A DNA stretch of 64,000 bases, taken from assembly GCA_016712105.1 (NCBI GenBank), contig JADJRU010000005.1, positions 124,001 to 188,000 on the forward strand, read 5' to 3'. The notes below the pieces were generated by a model. The model worked only from the letters and a program-made list of their open reading frames with translations, searched no databases and was not told where the DNA came from. This document shows, piece by piece, positions 18,639 through 28,326 of the stretch. Origin of the DNA: Ahniella sp. (GTDB lineage Bacteria > Pseudomonadota > Gammaproteobacteria > Xanthomonadales > Ahniellaceae). How positions within the stretch are numbered: position 1 is the first letter of the stretch; every line of letters begins with the position of its first letter. The position numbers and the translations under genes are program-made.

Positions 18639-19502
18639 TTAGACCGCGGCCGCGCCGCCGACGATTTCCGAGATCTCTTGCGTGATCGCGGCCTGTCGGG
18701 CCTTGTTGTAGACGAGCTGCAGCGTACCGATCAGCTTGGTGGCGTTGTCGCTGGCCGACTTCATGGCGACCATTCGCGCCGCGTGTTCGGAAGCGAGGTT
18801 CTCGAGCACTGCCTGGTAAACCAGCGACTCGACGTAACGGACCATCACCTGGTCCAGCACGGTCGGGGCATCGGGTTCGTACAGGTAGTCCCAGTCGTGA
18901 CTGGTTTCCAGCGACTCCGATTCCGGCAGCGGCAGCAACTGATCAGTGCGCGCCTTCTGCGTCATCGTGTTGATGAAGTCGTTGTAGACCAGGAACACGC
19001 GGTCGAGCTTGCCTTCGGTGAAGCCATCGAGCATGACCTTGATGACGCCGATGAGCTGCGCCACTTCCGGCTTTTCGCCCATGTGCGTGACCGAGCCGAC
19101 CAAGTTGACCTTGAGTCGACGGAAGAACACGCTGGCCTTCTGGCCGATTGCGACGATATCGACTTCGACGCCGTTCTTCTGGTGCTCGCGGATCTCGGCG
19201 AGGATGCGCCGGAACAGGTTGGTGTTCAGGCCGCCGCACAGACCTCGATCGGTCGACACGACGACATAACCCACCCGCTTGACCGTGTCGCGCGCCGCCA
19301 TGAACGGATGCACGTAATCGGCATTCGCTTTCGCGACGTGGCCGATCACCTGGCGCATCAGTCGCGCATACGGACGCGACTGCTTCATCTTTTCCTGGGC
19401 GCGGCGGATCTTGCTGGCCGAAACCATTTCAAGCGCGCGCGTCACCTTGCGGGTGTTCTGCACGCTCTTGATCTTGGTCCGGATTTCTTTGGTGCCTGCC
19501 AT
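18639..19502 (-). CDS. atpG: F1 ATP synthase subunit gamma
   Basis: A 287-residue rotor shaft. The conserved N-terminal helix (MAGTKEIRTKIKSVQNTRKV TRALEMVSASK, shown in two parts) and C-terminal helix (ASDNATKLIGTLQLVYNKAR, QAAITQEISEIVGGAAAV) form the coiled coil; TDRGLCGGLN is the family motif in the globular part. ATG 19502 is preceded by AAGGAGC. Located between atpA (62-base gap) and atpD. Confidence 0.96.
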   Translation of the reverse strand: MAGTKEIRTKIKSVQNTRKVTRALEMVSASKIRRAQEKMKQSRPYARLMRQVIGHVAKANADYVHPFMAARDTVKRVGYVVVSTDRGLCGGLNTNLFRRILAEIREHQKNGVEVDIVAIGQKASVFFRRLKVNLVGSVTHMGEKPEVAQLIGVIKVMLDGFTEGKLDRVFLVYNDFINTMTQKARTDQLLPLPESESLETSHDWDYLYEPDAPTVLDQVMVRYVESLVYQAVLENLASEHAARMVAMKSASDNATKLIGTLQLVYNKARQAAITQEISEIVGGAAAV

Positions 19503-19564
19503 TGTTAGCTCCTTGTGCCTGGGTCCGCCCGGCGTTCAGCCGCGCGGACCTTGGGCCTTGGCGA

Positions 19565-21112
<1,548 letters not shown>

Positions 21113-21172
21113 TTCGGTTTTCCTTCGATGCGCACGGGTCGCATCTTGAGCTTGTTTTGGTTCGCGGCTTCG

Positions 21173-21706
21173 TTACCGGACGATGTCTTGCGCCAGGCGG
21201 GTCAGGCGTCCACGCACGGAACCGTCGATGACGAGATGGCCTGTATCGATCACGGCACCGCCGATGATCGATGGATCCACTTCGTTTTCGATTTCGATTT
21301 CGCGAGAGAACTTGCGCTTCAGGGCTTTCTTCAGGGCTTCGGTCTGCGCAGCGTCGAGCGCCACGGCAGTTTTCACCTTCGCGCGAATCAGGCCTTCGGC
21401 CTCACGCTTCAGCGATTCGAAACCCGACTGGACTTCACCCAACACGCCGAGGCGGCGATGTTTGGCAAGTTCAGTCAGCAGGCGCGCAAAACTGCCGTCA
21501 AGGTTTTCACCTTGCGGCAGCAGCAGGCCGACCTGGTCGGCAATGGCCAACTTCGGGCTGCCGAGCAAGGCTCTTGCTTCGGCAGTGGCGGCGACATAGG
21601 CGGCAAACGCGAGCTTTGCGGACCAGTCCTTGAGCGCATTGTCGGCCTTGGCGGTCTCGAATGCGGCGCGGGCGTAGGGGCGAGCGAGCGTCAGGTTCGC
21701 GGACAT
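21173..21706 (-). CDS. atpH: F1 ATP synthase subunit delta
   Basis: A 177-residue stator subunit joining F1 to the b stalk. The N-terminal ARPYARAAFETA and the C-terminal IDPSIIGGAVI-like segment (here VDPSIIGGAVIDTGHLVIDG) are diagnostic. ATG 21706 was chosen; it lies one base past the atpF stop (21708), so translation is likely coupled. A longer frame starting within atpF is not supported. Confidence 0.95.
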   Translation of the reverse strand: MSANLTLARPYARAAFETAKADNALKDWSAKLAFAAYVAATAEARALLGSPKLAIADQVGLLLPQGENLDGSFARLLTELAKHRRLGVLGEVQSGFESLKREAEGLIRAKVKTAVALDAAQTEALKKALKRKFSREIEIENEVDPSIIGGAVIDTGHLVIDGSVRGRLTRLAQDIVR

Positions 21707-21707
21707 G

Positions 21708-22178
21708 TCAAATCTCGGCAGCGAGTTGGTCGAGGAGCGCCTTGTGGGCGTTTCCGTCGATTTCACGCTTCAGGATGCGCTCGGCACCAGACACCGCAAG
21801 CGCGGCGACCTGTTTGCGGAGTTCTTCCTTGGCGCGGTTCGACAGGCTGTCGATTTCGGCAAGTGCGGCGGCGCGTTGGCGTGCGGCCTCGGCGAGGGCG
21901 TCGTCCTTGGCCTTGTCGATCATCTGGTTGGCCTGGGTATTGGCCTTCTCGATGATCTCCGAGGCTTTGGCACGAGCAGCCTTCACTTCTTCCTGCACAC
22001 GCGTGTCGGCGGCGGCGAGTTCTGACTTTGCCTTGTCGGCGGCAGCCAGTCCGTCAGCGATCTTCTTCTGACGGTCCTCGATCGCGGCCAACAGCGGCGG
22101 CCAGATCTTGGTGGCAATCACCCAGATAAAGCCGGCAAACATCAGCGCCTGCGCGAACAAAGTCAAATTGATGTTCAT
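21708..22178 (-). CDS. atpF: F0 ATP synthase subunit b
   Basis: A 156-residue peripheral-stalk protein with one N-terminal membrane helix (LFAQALMFAGFIWVIATKIW) and a long Ala/Lys/Glu-rich coiled coil that dimerises, ending VLDQLAAEI-like. Preceded by GGAG; start ATG 22178. Length equals E. coli subunit b. Confidence 0.95.
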   Translation of the reverse strand: MNINLTLFAQALMFAGFIWVIATKIWPPLLAAIEDRQKKIADGLAAADKAKSELAAADTRVQEEVKAARAKASEIIEKANTQANQMIDKAKDDALAEAARQRAAALAEIDSLSNRAKEELRKQVAALAVSGAERILKREIDGNAHKALLDQLAAEI

Positions 22179-22276
22179 GCATGGGCTCCTGCATCGTTTC
22201 GATTGGCGCGCAGGCCGAAAGGCCCGCGCGCTGCGTCTACAGACGGCGCGTTACCGCGCCGACGATGCTGTGTTGA

Positions 22277-22585
22277 TCAGGCGCCAGCCAGCTTGGTGAC
22301 CTGCTTGGCGATTTCGCCGAGCAGCGGGTTCGCGAACGCGAACATCAGCGCGACGGCGACCGAGATGATGAACGCCGCGTCGATCAGGCCGGCGGTGATG
22401 AACATGCGGACCTGCAGCACCGGGATCAGCTCCGGCTGGCGGGCGGCCGACTCCAGGAACTTGCCGGCCATGATGGCCAGGCCCAGGCCGGCGCCCAGCG
22501 CGGCCAGGCCGATCATGATGCCGATGGCGATTGCGGTGCTGCTGTTGATCTGTGCGACCAGGTTGAGGAGGCTCTGCAGTTCCAT
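22277..22585 (-). CDS. atpE: F0 ATP synthase subunit c
   Basis: A 102-residue proteolipid with two membrane helices, a polar loop ARQPELIP and the ion-binding Asp69 in AGLIDAAF. The first helix shows the Gly-rich GLAALGAGLGLAI packing motif. The surroundings of Asp69 lack the Na+-type ligand set I would expect, so a proton ring is inferred. It is longer than E. coli AtpE (79) because of an N-terminal extension of about 10 residues and a C-terminal tail, as in some relatives. ATG 22585 follows GGAG. Confidence 0.95.
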   Translation of the reverse strand: MELQSLLNLVAQINSSTAIAIGIMIGLAALGAGLGLAIMAGKFLESAARQPELIPVLQVRMFITAGLIDAAFIISVAVALMFAFANPLLGEIAKQVTKLAGA

Positions 22586-22674
22586 GGTGTTTCTCCAGTC
22601 AAAAGTAAATTGAAAACAGGTAGGTCAAGACAAAAGGGTGAAGCGAAAACCGGTGGTGCGAATGGGGGCGCTAC

Positions 22675-23502
22675 TTAGTGATGCTCTTCCATGAGGCTCA
22701 GGTACACGACCGAGAGCATCATGAAGATGAAGGCTTGCAGGATCACGATCAGGATGTGGAACAGACCCCAGCCCAGGCCGAACACGGCCGAAGCGAGCGT
22801 GCCGACAAATCCGGCCGAGGCCAGCATCCAGATCAGCAGGAAGACGATTTCGCCGCCGTACATGTTGCCGAACAGTCGCATGGCCAGCGAAACCGGCTTC
22901 GACAGCAGCTCGACGATGTTCAGCAGCAGGTTGGCCGGCGCCATCCATGGGCCGAACGGCGCGGTGAAGAGCTCATGGATGAAGCCGCCCACGCCCTTGG
23001 CGCGGATGGCAAAGCCGATCATCAGGAAGAACACCGTGATCGACATGGCGAGCGTGGCGTTGACGTCGGCGGTGGGGACCGGACGCCAGTTGTGCAGGCC
23101 AACAGCCTCGGTGGCCTTCGCGATGAAGTCGACCGGGATGAAGTCCATCGAGTTCATCATGATGATCCAGCAGAACAGCGTGATCGCGATCGGCGTGACC
23201 AGCTTGCTGGTGCCGTGGTACGCGTCTTTTGTCTGGCCGTGGATGAACTCGAGCACGAGTTCGACGAACGCCTGCCAGCGACCCGGGACACCGGCCGTGG
23301 CACGGCGCGTGGCCACCCACATGCCGAACATCATCAGCAGGCCAAGCAGGAACGACGTGACCATGGTGTCCAGATGGATCGCCATGAACGTGTCGCTGCT
23401 GACGTTCGGGGTCAGATCCTTCGCCAGATGGGTCAGGTGGTGGTTGATGTAATCGGTGGGGGTCTTGGGACCTTCCCCACCGGCTGCAAGCAGTTGAATC
23501 AC
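22675..23502 (-). CDS. atpB: F0 ATP synthase subunit a
   Basis: A 275-residue integral membrane stator that forms the proton half-channels. The conserved essential Arg is in SLAMRLFGNMYGGE (near residue 215), and the late AFIFMMLSVVYLSLMEEHH is the last helix. The start is GTG 23502 with AAGGAGT upstream, 10 bases after the atpI stop. Five or more membrane helices are evident. Confidence 0.95.
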   Translation of the reverse strand: MIQLLAAGGEGPKTPTDYINHHLTHLAKDLTPNVSSDTFMAIHLDTMVTSFLLGLLMMFGMWVATRRATAGVPGRWQAFVELVLEFIHGQTKDAYHGTSKLVTPIAITLFCWIIMMNSMDFIPVDFIAKATEAVGLHNWRPVPTADVNATLAMSITVFFLMIGFAIRAKGVGGFIHELFTAPFGPWMAPANLLLNIVELLSKPVSLAMRLFGNMYGGEIVFLLIWMLASAGFVGTLASAVFGLGWGLFHILIVILQAFIFMMLSVVYLSLMEEHH

Positions 23503-23512
23503 GGCAACTCCT

Positions 23513-23887
23513 TCAATCTTTCAGAATTCCGGCCACGAATTGCGCGCTGAAAGCGGCGACAAAACCGGCAAATAGTGGCAGCACGGGAAGTTTGAACACT
23601 GCCAGCGCCAGGTAAAACCCGAGCGCGATCAGGACCCACTTCATCAACATGCCGACGATCAAACTGCCCAACACCGATTCAGGGCCTTTGACCCCACCGG
23701 CCAGCGTACGCGAAGCCATCATCGCGAGCGCCACCGTTGGAATCAGGCCGCCCACCAGCGCGGCACCTGCAAAACCTGCACCCGCACCGATCCAGAAACC
23801 GACTGCAGCGAACAATGTGGCAACGGTCTGGGCGACAAGCATGCGCGCAGCGAGTTTCTTGCCGCGAGCGATACTGGTGTTTTCCAT
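23513..23887 (-). CDS. atpI: ATP synthase subunit I (AtpI)
   Basis: A small four-helix membrane protein (124 residues from ATG 23887) encoded first in the operon; AtpI assists assembly of the c-ring. It has the family features: a basic N-terminus (ARGKKLAARMLVAQ), Gly/Ala-rich helices and GVKGPESVLGS in the middle. A GTG eight codons further upstream is possible but lies closer to the promoter. atpB begins 10 bases after its stop. Confidence 0.88.
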   Translation of the reverse strand: MENTSIARGKKLAARMLVAQTVATLFAAVGFWIGAGAGFAGAALVGGLIPTVALAMMASRTLAGGVKGPESVLGSLIVGMLMKWVLIALGFYLALAVFKLPVLPLFAGFVAAFSAQFVAGILKD

Positions 23888-23967
23888 GGGAATCCTTATG
23901 ACCGAAGCCACCGCGCATTTCGATTAATGGAACAGAATGCTTGGATGGGGTCCTGCAAAGCCCCGGA

Positions 23968-23997
23968 AGTATAGCCCGCGTTTTTCGGAGGGTGCAA
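23968..23997 (-). promoter_or_regulatory. Sigma-70 promoter of the atp operon
   Basis: On the minus strand a -35 box TTGCAC (23997-23992) and a -10 box TATACT (23973-23968) are separated by 18 bases and lie about 80 bases before the atpI start. Both match the consensus in five of six (TATACT) and four of six (TTGCAC) positions. No competing candidate was seen in the 146-base gap. Confidence 0.7.
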
Positions 23998-24033
23998 CCA
24001 AAACGCCGTGACAAAGCTGTGAAAAGTTGCGGT

Positions 24034-24912
24034 TTAGCGACTTTTCTTTGCTGCAGGCTCAGCACCACTTCGGGGCACAATGATCGAATCTGGTGCATCG
24101 GTTTTATCGATGGCTCGCCAGAACTGACCGAGATATCGCCAGTGCCATTCAGGATGGTCGGCCAGAATCGTGTGGCCACCCGGAAAAACCGCAGCACGCA
24201 AGGTACCGGCCCGGATCGACCAGCCTGCCGTGATCAAGCGCTTGGTGTCACTCCGGGCACGGGGCAACAACGGATCGGTGTCACCAACCAAGGTCGACAA
24301 AGGGAATGGCGCGGCGGTCTCGGCCACCATCCGGCAGGCCGGCTCATCGTTCGGCGGGCAAGAGAGCCCTTCCATCACCCCGGCGCTGACCGCAAACGCG
24401 GCGAAGCGGTAGCGGGTCAGCGTGGCGTGCAGTTGGTTCAGACCAATATCCAGGGCCACATGCCCGCCCGAGGAGAATCCCCACACGTACACCCGGTTGC
24501 GGTTGATGTTGTAGCGCGATTCGGCGAAGTCCAATGCGGCAGCCATGGCGTCGTAGTCAGTCGGCCGGTCGCCGGCCGTAACAGGCGCCAACCACCCGCC
24601 ACTGTTGCCGCTGGCAGTAGGGGCCACCAGCACGATCTGCTCCTGCTCGGCCAAAGGCTGCCAAAACGTTCGCACGTTGCGAGCCTGTTGCAGAGCGCCC
24701 AACGGCGACCCCGCCGTGCCGTGCAACAGCAAAACCAGGGCCCGCGCCGGCCCGGCATGCACCTGCGAGGGCGCATACACCATCAAGGTCTTCTGCCCGT
24801 AACGCGGGTCGGTCTCGAATCCCGGCGTAGGCAAGATGAATTCGTAGTTGCCGATGAGCCCGCCAGTGCCCGAACTGGCGGATTTCGGTTCGGCGCCAAC
24901 CGAACAGGACCC
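24034..24912 (-). CDS. Secreted-type PHB-depolymerase-like esterase, 5' end uncertain
   Basis: The catalytic domain is intact: LVLLLHGTAGSPLG (oxyanion region), VWGFSSGGHVALD (GFSSG nucleophile elbow, near 24470), VGDTDPLLPRAR (acid) and FPGGHTILADHPEW (His), as in poly(3-hydroxybutyrate)-depolymerase/feruloyl-esterase-like hydrolases. The family normally has a signal peptide. Here, upstream of GAEPKSASSGTGGLIGNYEF, the frame passes straight into a 405-bp tandem repeat and stays open to 25311 by chance, with no ATG outside the repeat. The native start and export signal may therefore have been displaced. Minus strand, convergent with nothing; the atp promoter lies past its 3' end. Confidence 0.7.
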   Translation of the reverse strand, partial: GSCSVGAEPKSASSGTGGLIGNYEFILPTPGFETDPRYGQKTLMVYAPSQVHAGPARALVLLLHGTAGSPLGALQQARNVRTFWQPLAEQEQIVLVAPTASGNSGGWLAPVTAGDRPTDYDAMAAALDFAESRYNINRNRVYVWGFSSGGHVALDIGLNQLHATLTRYRFAAFAVSAGVMEGLSCPPNDEPACRMVAETAAPFPLSTLVGDTDPLLPRARSDTKRLITAGWSIRAGTLRAAVFPGGHTILADHPEWHWRYLGQFWRAIDKTDAPDSIIVPRSGAEPAAKKSR

Positions 24913-26034
24913 AGGTTCTTGAGCTTGAATGACCTGTCGGGCGTGCAGTGCTCCATCGGACGAGATCGAAGCAATTCTTCTCCCGCTCGCGGGAGAAGAT
25001 GCCGACAGGCAGATGAGGGGAATCTGGCGACGATCAGCTCTTGGCGCCAGCTCGGCCCTCATCCGGCCTTCGGCCACCTTCTCCCGTAAAACGGGAGAAG
25101 GAAGGGCTTCATTACGAGGCCCGCTTGCGGGCCGGGGCAATCTGGTGCTGGCGACCAAGCCTGAGGCAAGAAGCAGATTGCCACAGCCCGCTTCGCGAGC
25201 TTCGCAATGACGGTTTCCTTGTGATTCGGGCACGGAATCGAACTGTGGGAGCAGCTTCAGCTGCGACACTTCGTTGCCCGGCGACATCGCGGCCGAAGTC
25301 GCTCCGGCCAAACATGACCCAGGTTCTTGAGTTGGAATGACCTGTCGGGCGTGCAGTGCTCCATCGGACGAGATCGAAGCAATTCTTCTCCCGCTCGCGG
25401 GAGAAGATGCCGACAGGCAGATGAGGGAATCTGGCGACGATCCGCTCTTGGCGCCAGCCCGGCCTCATCCGGCCTTCGCCACCTTCTCCCGTAAAACGGG
25501 AGAAGGAAGGGCTTCATTGCGAGGCCCGCTTGCGGGCAGGGGCACTGGTGCTGGCGACCAAGCCTGAGGCAAGAAGCAGATTGCCACAGCCCGCCTTGCG
25601 AGCTTCGCAATGACGGTTTCCTTGTGATTCGGGCACGGAATCGAACTGTGGGAGCAGCTTCAGCTGCGACACTTCGTTGCCCGGCGACATCGCGGCCGAA
25701 GTCGCTCCGGCCAAACATGACCCAGGTTCTTGAGTTGGAATGACCTGTGGGGCGTGCAGTGCTCCATCGGACGAGATCGAAGCAATTCTTCTCCCGCTCG
25801 CGGGAGAAGATGCCGACAGGCAGATGAGGGGAATCTGGCGACGATCCGCTCTTGGCGCCGGCCCGGCCCTCATCCGGCCTTCGGCCACCTTCTCCCGTAA
25901 AACGGGAGAAGGAAGGGATTCATTGCGAGGCCCGCTTGCGGGCCGCGGCAATCTGGTGCTGGCGACCAAGCCTGAGGCAAGAAACAGATTGCCACAGCCC
26001 GCTTCGCGAGCTTCGCAATGAAGGTTCCCCGGGG
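24909..26034. repeat. Tandem triplication of a ~405-bp REP-containing unit
   Basis: Three head-to-tail copies start with acccaggttcttgag at 24909, 25317 and 25720. Units one and two are 408 and 403 bases and nearly identical; unit three stops after about 310 bases at gcttcgcaatga. Each holds two TTCTCCCG hairpins (one with loop ctcg, one with loop taaaa) and an imperfect inverted repeat of about 110 bases bounded by tcattgcgaggcccgc and gcgagcttcgcaatga. The full units also carry a variant REP (ctgtgggagcagcttcagct). Copies differ by scattered substitutions and 1-2 base gaps. No gene is credible inside. Confidence 0.9.
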
Positions 26035-26376
26035 ATACGGACAATGGGTCCAACTTCACGAGCGGCTTCAACCCGGAACCGGAAACAACACCCAGGCCGC
26101 CCGGCATCGCGGCTAAAGCCGCTCCCACAGGAAGGACCGCCGACACCACCAGAAGCAAACCCAATACCCGCCCGAACCACCGGTTAACAAACGGCAGCAG
26201 AACACCACAGAACGAGACAGAAAACAGGCTCATGAACCACAAGCCTACCCCCGGTTCGCCCAACCGAACGTGAGCAAAATCCCGCCCCGCCACACGCCCG
26301 CACCCCAAACTTTGTCGAAACGCTTGCGGTTTGCCGCGTAAGCCTTTGATAATCCGGGTGTCCAGAGGTTCTACCC
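26035..26376. other. Intergenic stretch with one REP copy, no credible gene
   Basis: The only recognisable element is a full REP at 26103-26131 (gcatcgcggctaaagccgct...), in the same orientation as 5372-5400. A minus-strand frame here encodes a short hydrophobic segment (about 26120-26235) but merges into repeat sequence. The promoter of the downstream signalling trio should lie in the last 100 bases; I see no clear boxes. Confidence 0.6.
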
Positions 26377-27216
26377 ATGTCCGAGCCCGATAACTTCGTC
26401 GAATTCCCGGCCAACACGGTGATATTCCGTGAGGGTGACGCTGGCGCGGAGATGTTCATCATCGAATCCGGTGGCGTCGACATCCTGCGCAACAACCGCA
26501 TTGACGACCCAATCGCCAACCTCGGGCCCGGCGACTTTTTCGGCGAGATGGCCATCCTCGAAGACCAGCCTCGTTTCGCCACGGCGCGCACCACGGCCAA
26601 CACGCGACTCATGCGCATCGACCGCGCCGCGTTTGCCAGCCTCATCTCCAGCAATGTCGAGGTGAGCATCCGCATCATGCGCAAGCTCACCGGGCGCTTG
26701 CGCCGCGCCGAACTGCGTATCCAGGAACTGGGAGACATCATCAATCGCGGCCCGGCTGTGCCCATGCCCAAAGTGGCCGGCGCCACGAACGCTGGCGGTG
26801 CCGAAGCCATGTTCACGCCGATGCCGCCGATCCGAGCGCCGAAGGGCGGTCTGGCGCCGCCACCCATACCCGACCCCCTCGCAGCCTATGGCGCGCTGGT
26901 GCTGGTGCACGAAATCAGCAGAAACCGCTACCCCCTGAGGGGCCGCGTCGAGTTCCAGGTTGGTCGACCGGATCCGGTCACCTCCTCATCACCCGAAGTG
27001 AACCTCGGGCCGATCGACACCAACCGCTCGATGTCGCGCCGCCACGCAAAAATCATCTTCACGGGCGGGCACTTCAAGGTACGCGAGGAAGTGGGTACCT
27101 TGAACGGCACTTATTTGAACGGACAACGCCTCCGCCCCGGCCAGGAAGCGGTGTTCAAGGTGGGTGACCACCTTCGGTTCGGCATGGTCGATTTAATCGT
27201 AGAGGCAGATGCATGA
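26377..27216 (+). CDS. Cyclic-nucleotide-binding plus FHA domain protein
   Basis: A 279-residue cytoplasmic sensor/adaptor. Residues about 5-115 form a cNMP-binding domain (FPANTVIFREGDAGAEMFII, then FFGEMAILEDQPRFATART, the phosphate-binding cassette with the Arg that contacts the cyclic phosphate). A Pro/Gly-rich linker at about 125-170 leads to a C-terminal FHA domain (VGRPDP, SMSRRHAKI, LNGTYLNGQRL), which binds phosphothreonine peptides. The combination implies linking cNMP level to a Ser/Thr-phosphorylated partner. Its stop overlaps the next ATG (ATGA at 27213). No kinase gene is nearby in the window. Confidence 0.9.
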   Translation: MSEPDNFVEFPANTVIFREGDAGAEMFIIESGGVDILRNNRIDDPIANLGPGDFFGEMAILEDQPRFATARTTANTRLMRIDRAAFASLISSNVEVSIRIMRKLTGRLRRAELRIQELGDIINRGPAVPMPKVAGATNAGGAEAMFTPMPPIRAPKGGLAPPPIPDPLAAYGALVLVHEISRNRYPLRGRVEFQVGRPDPVTSSSPEVNLGPIDTNRSMSRRHAKIIFTGGHFKVREEVGTLNGTYLNGQRLRPGQEAVFKVGDHLRFGMVDLIVEADA

Positions 27217-28322
27217 GCAGTGAACTCGCCAAGGCCGCACTGGCCGCAGTCAATCTTTCCCCGGTCGACGGGCTCGCCGCGCTGCGCGAGAAATTGCTGG
27301 AAATCGAAACGCGCCTCGAGCAGATGGACAACATGGCCGGCTCGGTGTCGAACGAAGTGTTAGCCCGCGTCAAGGCCGATTACGAAGCCAAACGCGACGG
27401 CGTCATCGGCCAGGCCCGCCCGCTCTACGAGCAGGTGATGGAGGAGTACCAGAAGCTCAAGTCGGTTCTGGGCGACCTCGAACAAACCGAAAAACGCGCG
27501 CGCCTCGCTCGCGAAGAAATCGACTTCCGCCACAAACTCGGCGAATTCGACTCGGCCGAACTCAAGCAGCGCCTCGCCGGCATCGACGCCGAAGTGGGTG
27601 ATGCCGAATCGGTCCTGGCCGACGTCAAAGCCATGCGCGAGCGATTCATCGCCGCCGTCGGTGACGAATCCGAACTCGATGGCGAACCCGAACCGGAGCC
27701 TGAGCCCGAACCTGAAATCGTCACCGAGCCAATCGCCGAGTCGATGATTCAGGCGTACAGCGCGCCGACCGAAGTAGCGCCAGAACCGAAGATGGATGGC
27801 CCAACCGGCCACCTTGGCGCGGTCACGCTGCCACCGGTGCCGCAACTCAGCATTCCGGACATCAGTGTGCCGACGTACAACGCCACGACACCGATGCCGG
27901 CGCCAACGCCGATCCTGCCGCCTGCCAGCCGCCCGGCCCCGCCGCCGGTGCCATCCACCATGGTCATGCAAGCCATTCGCCTGCCGATCATGGGCACCGA
28001 ACCGGCACCCGCAGCAGCCGGCGCGCCAGCCAAACCCGGCCGCCTGGTCCCGCAGAATCCGGAAGCCGGCCGCCAGACCCACGTGGCGACCGTCAAAGCG
28101 CTCAGCATCGGCGCCGCCCCCGAGTCCGACGTCCGCATTGGCGGCCCCGGCATCGAAAACCGTCATGCCGAGTTGCGCCCAAGCTTCTCCGGCTTTACCT
28201 TGGTCGACCTGGATTCGCGCACCGGCACGCGTGTCAACGGCGAACGCGTCAACTCGCGCCTGCTCGAAGACGAAGATGTCATCACGATTGGCGCTTCACG
28301 TTTCGTGTTTCGCCTGAGCTGA
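27213..28322 (+). CDS. Coiled-coil protein with C-terminal FHA domain
   Basis: A 369-residue protein. Residues about 15-150 are charged and helical (LREKLLEIETRLEQMDNM, EYQKLKSVLGDLEQTEKRAR), a likely coiled coil. A Glu/Pro run (EPEPEPEPEPE, about 157) and a Pro-rich linker to about 265 follow, then an FHA domain at about 285-369 (SIGAAPESDVRIGGPG, ENRHAEL, TGTRVNGERVN). In this FHA the usual SxxH is NRHAE preceded by E; the phosphopeptide Ser is replaced by Glu-Asn, so binding may be altered. Translation is coupled to the cNMP-FHA gene (4-base overlap), and the STAS gene starts 4 bases after its stop. Confidence 0.87.
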   Translation: MSSELAKAALAAVNLSPVDGLAALREKLLEIETRLEQMDNMAGSVSNEVLARVKADYEAKRDGVIGQARPLYEQVMEEYQKLKSVLGDLEQTEKRARLAREEIDFRHKLGEFDSAELKQRLAGIDAEVGDAESVLADVKAMRERFIAAVGDESELDGEPEPEPEPEPEIVTEPIAESMIQAYSAPTEVAPEPKMDGPTGHLGAVTLPPVPQLSIPDISVPTYNATTPMPAPTPILPPASRPAPPPVPSTMVMQAIRLPIMGTEPAPAAAGAPAKPGRLVPQNPEAGRQTHVATVKALSIGAAPESDVRIGGPGIENRHAELRPSFSGFTLVDLDSRTGTRVNGERVNSRLLEDEDVITIGASRFVFRLS

Positions 28323-28326
28323 GCGT

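Noticed and set aside
22678..23550. Plus-strand frames opposite atpB
   Set aside because: Antisense shadow of a conserved membrane protein.
24909..26034. CRISPR array
   Set aside because: The repeat unit is about 405 bases, directly adjoining, without spacers, and no cas genes are present.
25514..26308. A minus-strand frame with a hydrophobic N-terminus (MSLFSVSFCGVLLPFV...)
   Set aside because: Only about 35 residues lie outside the tandem repeat; the rest is repeat sequence with no conserved domain.
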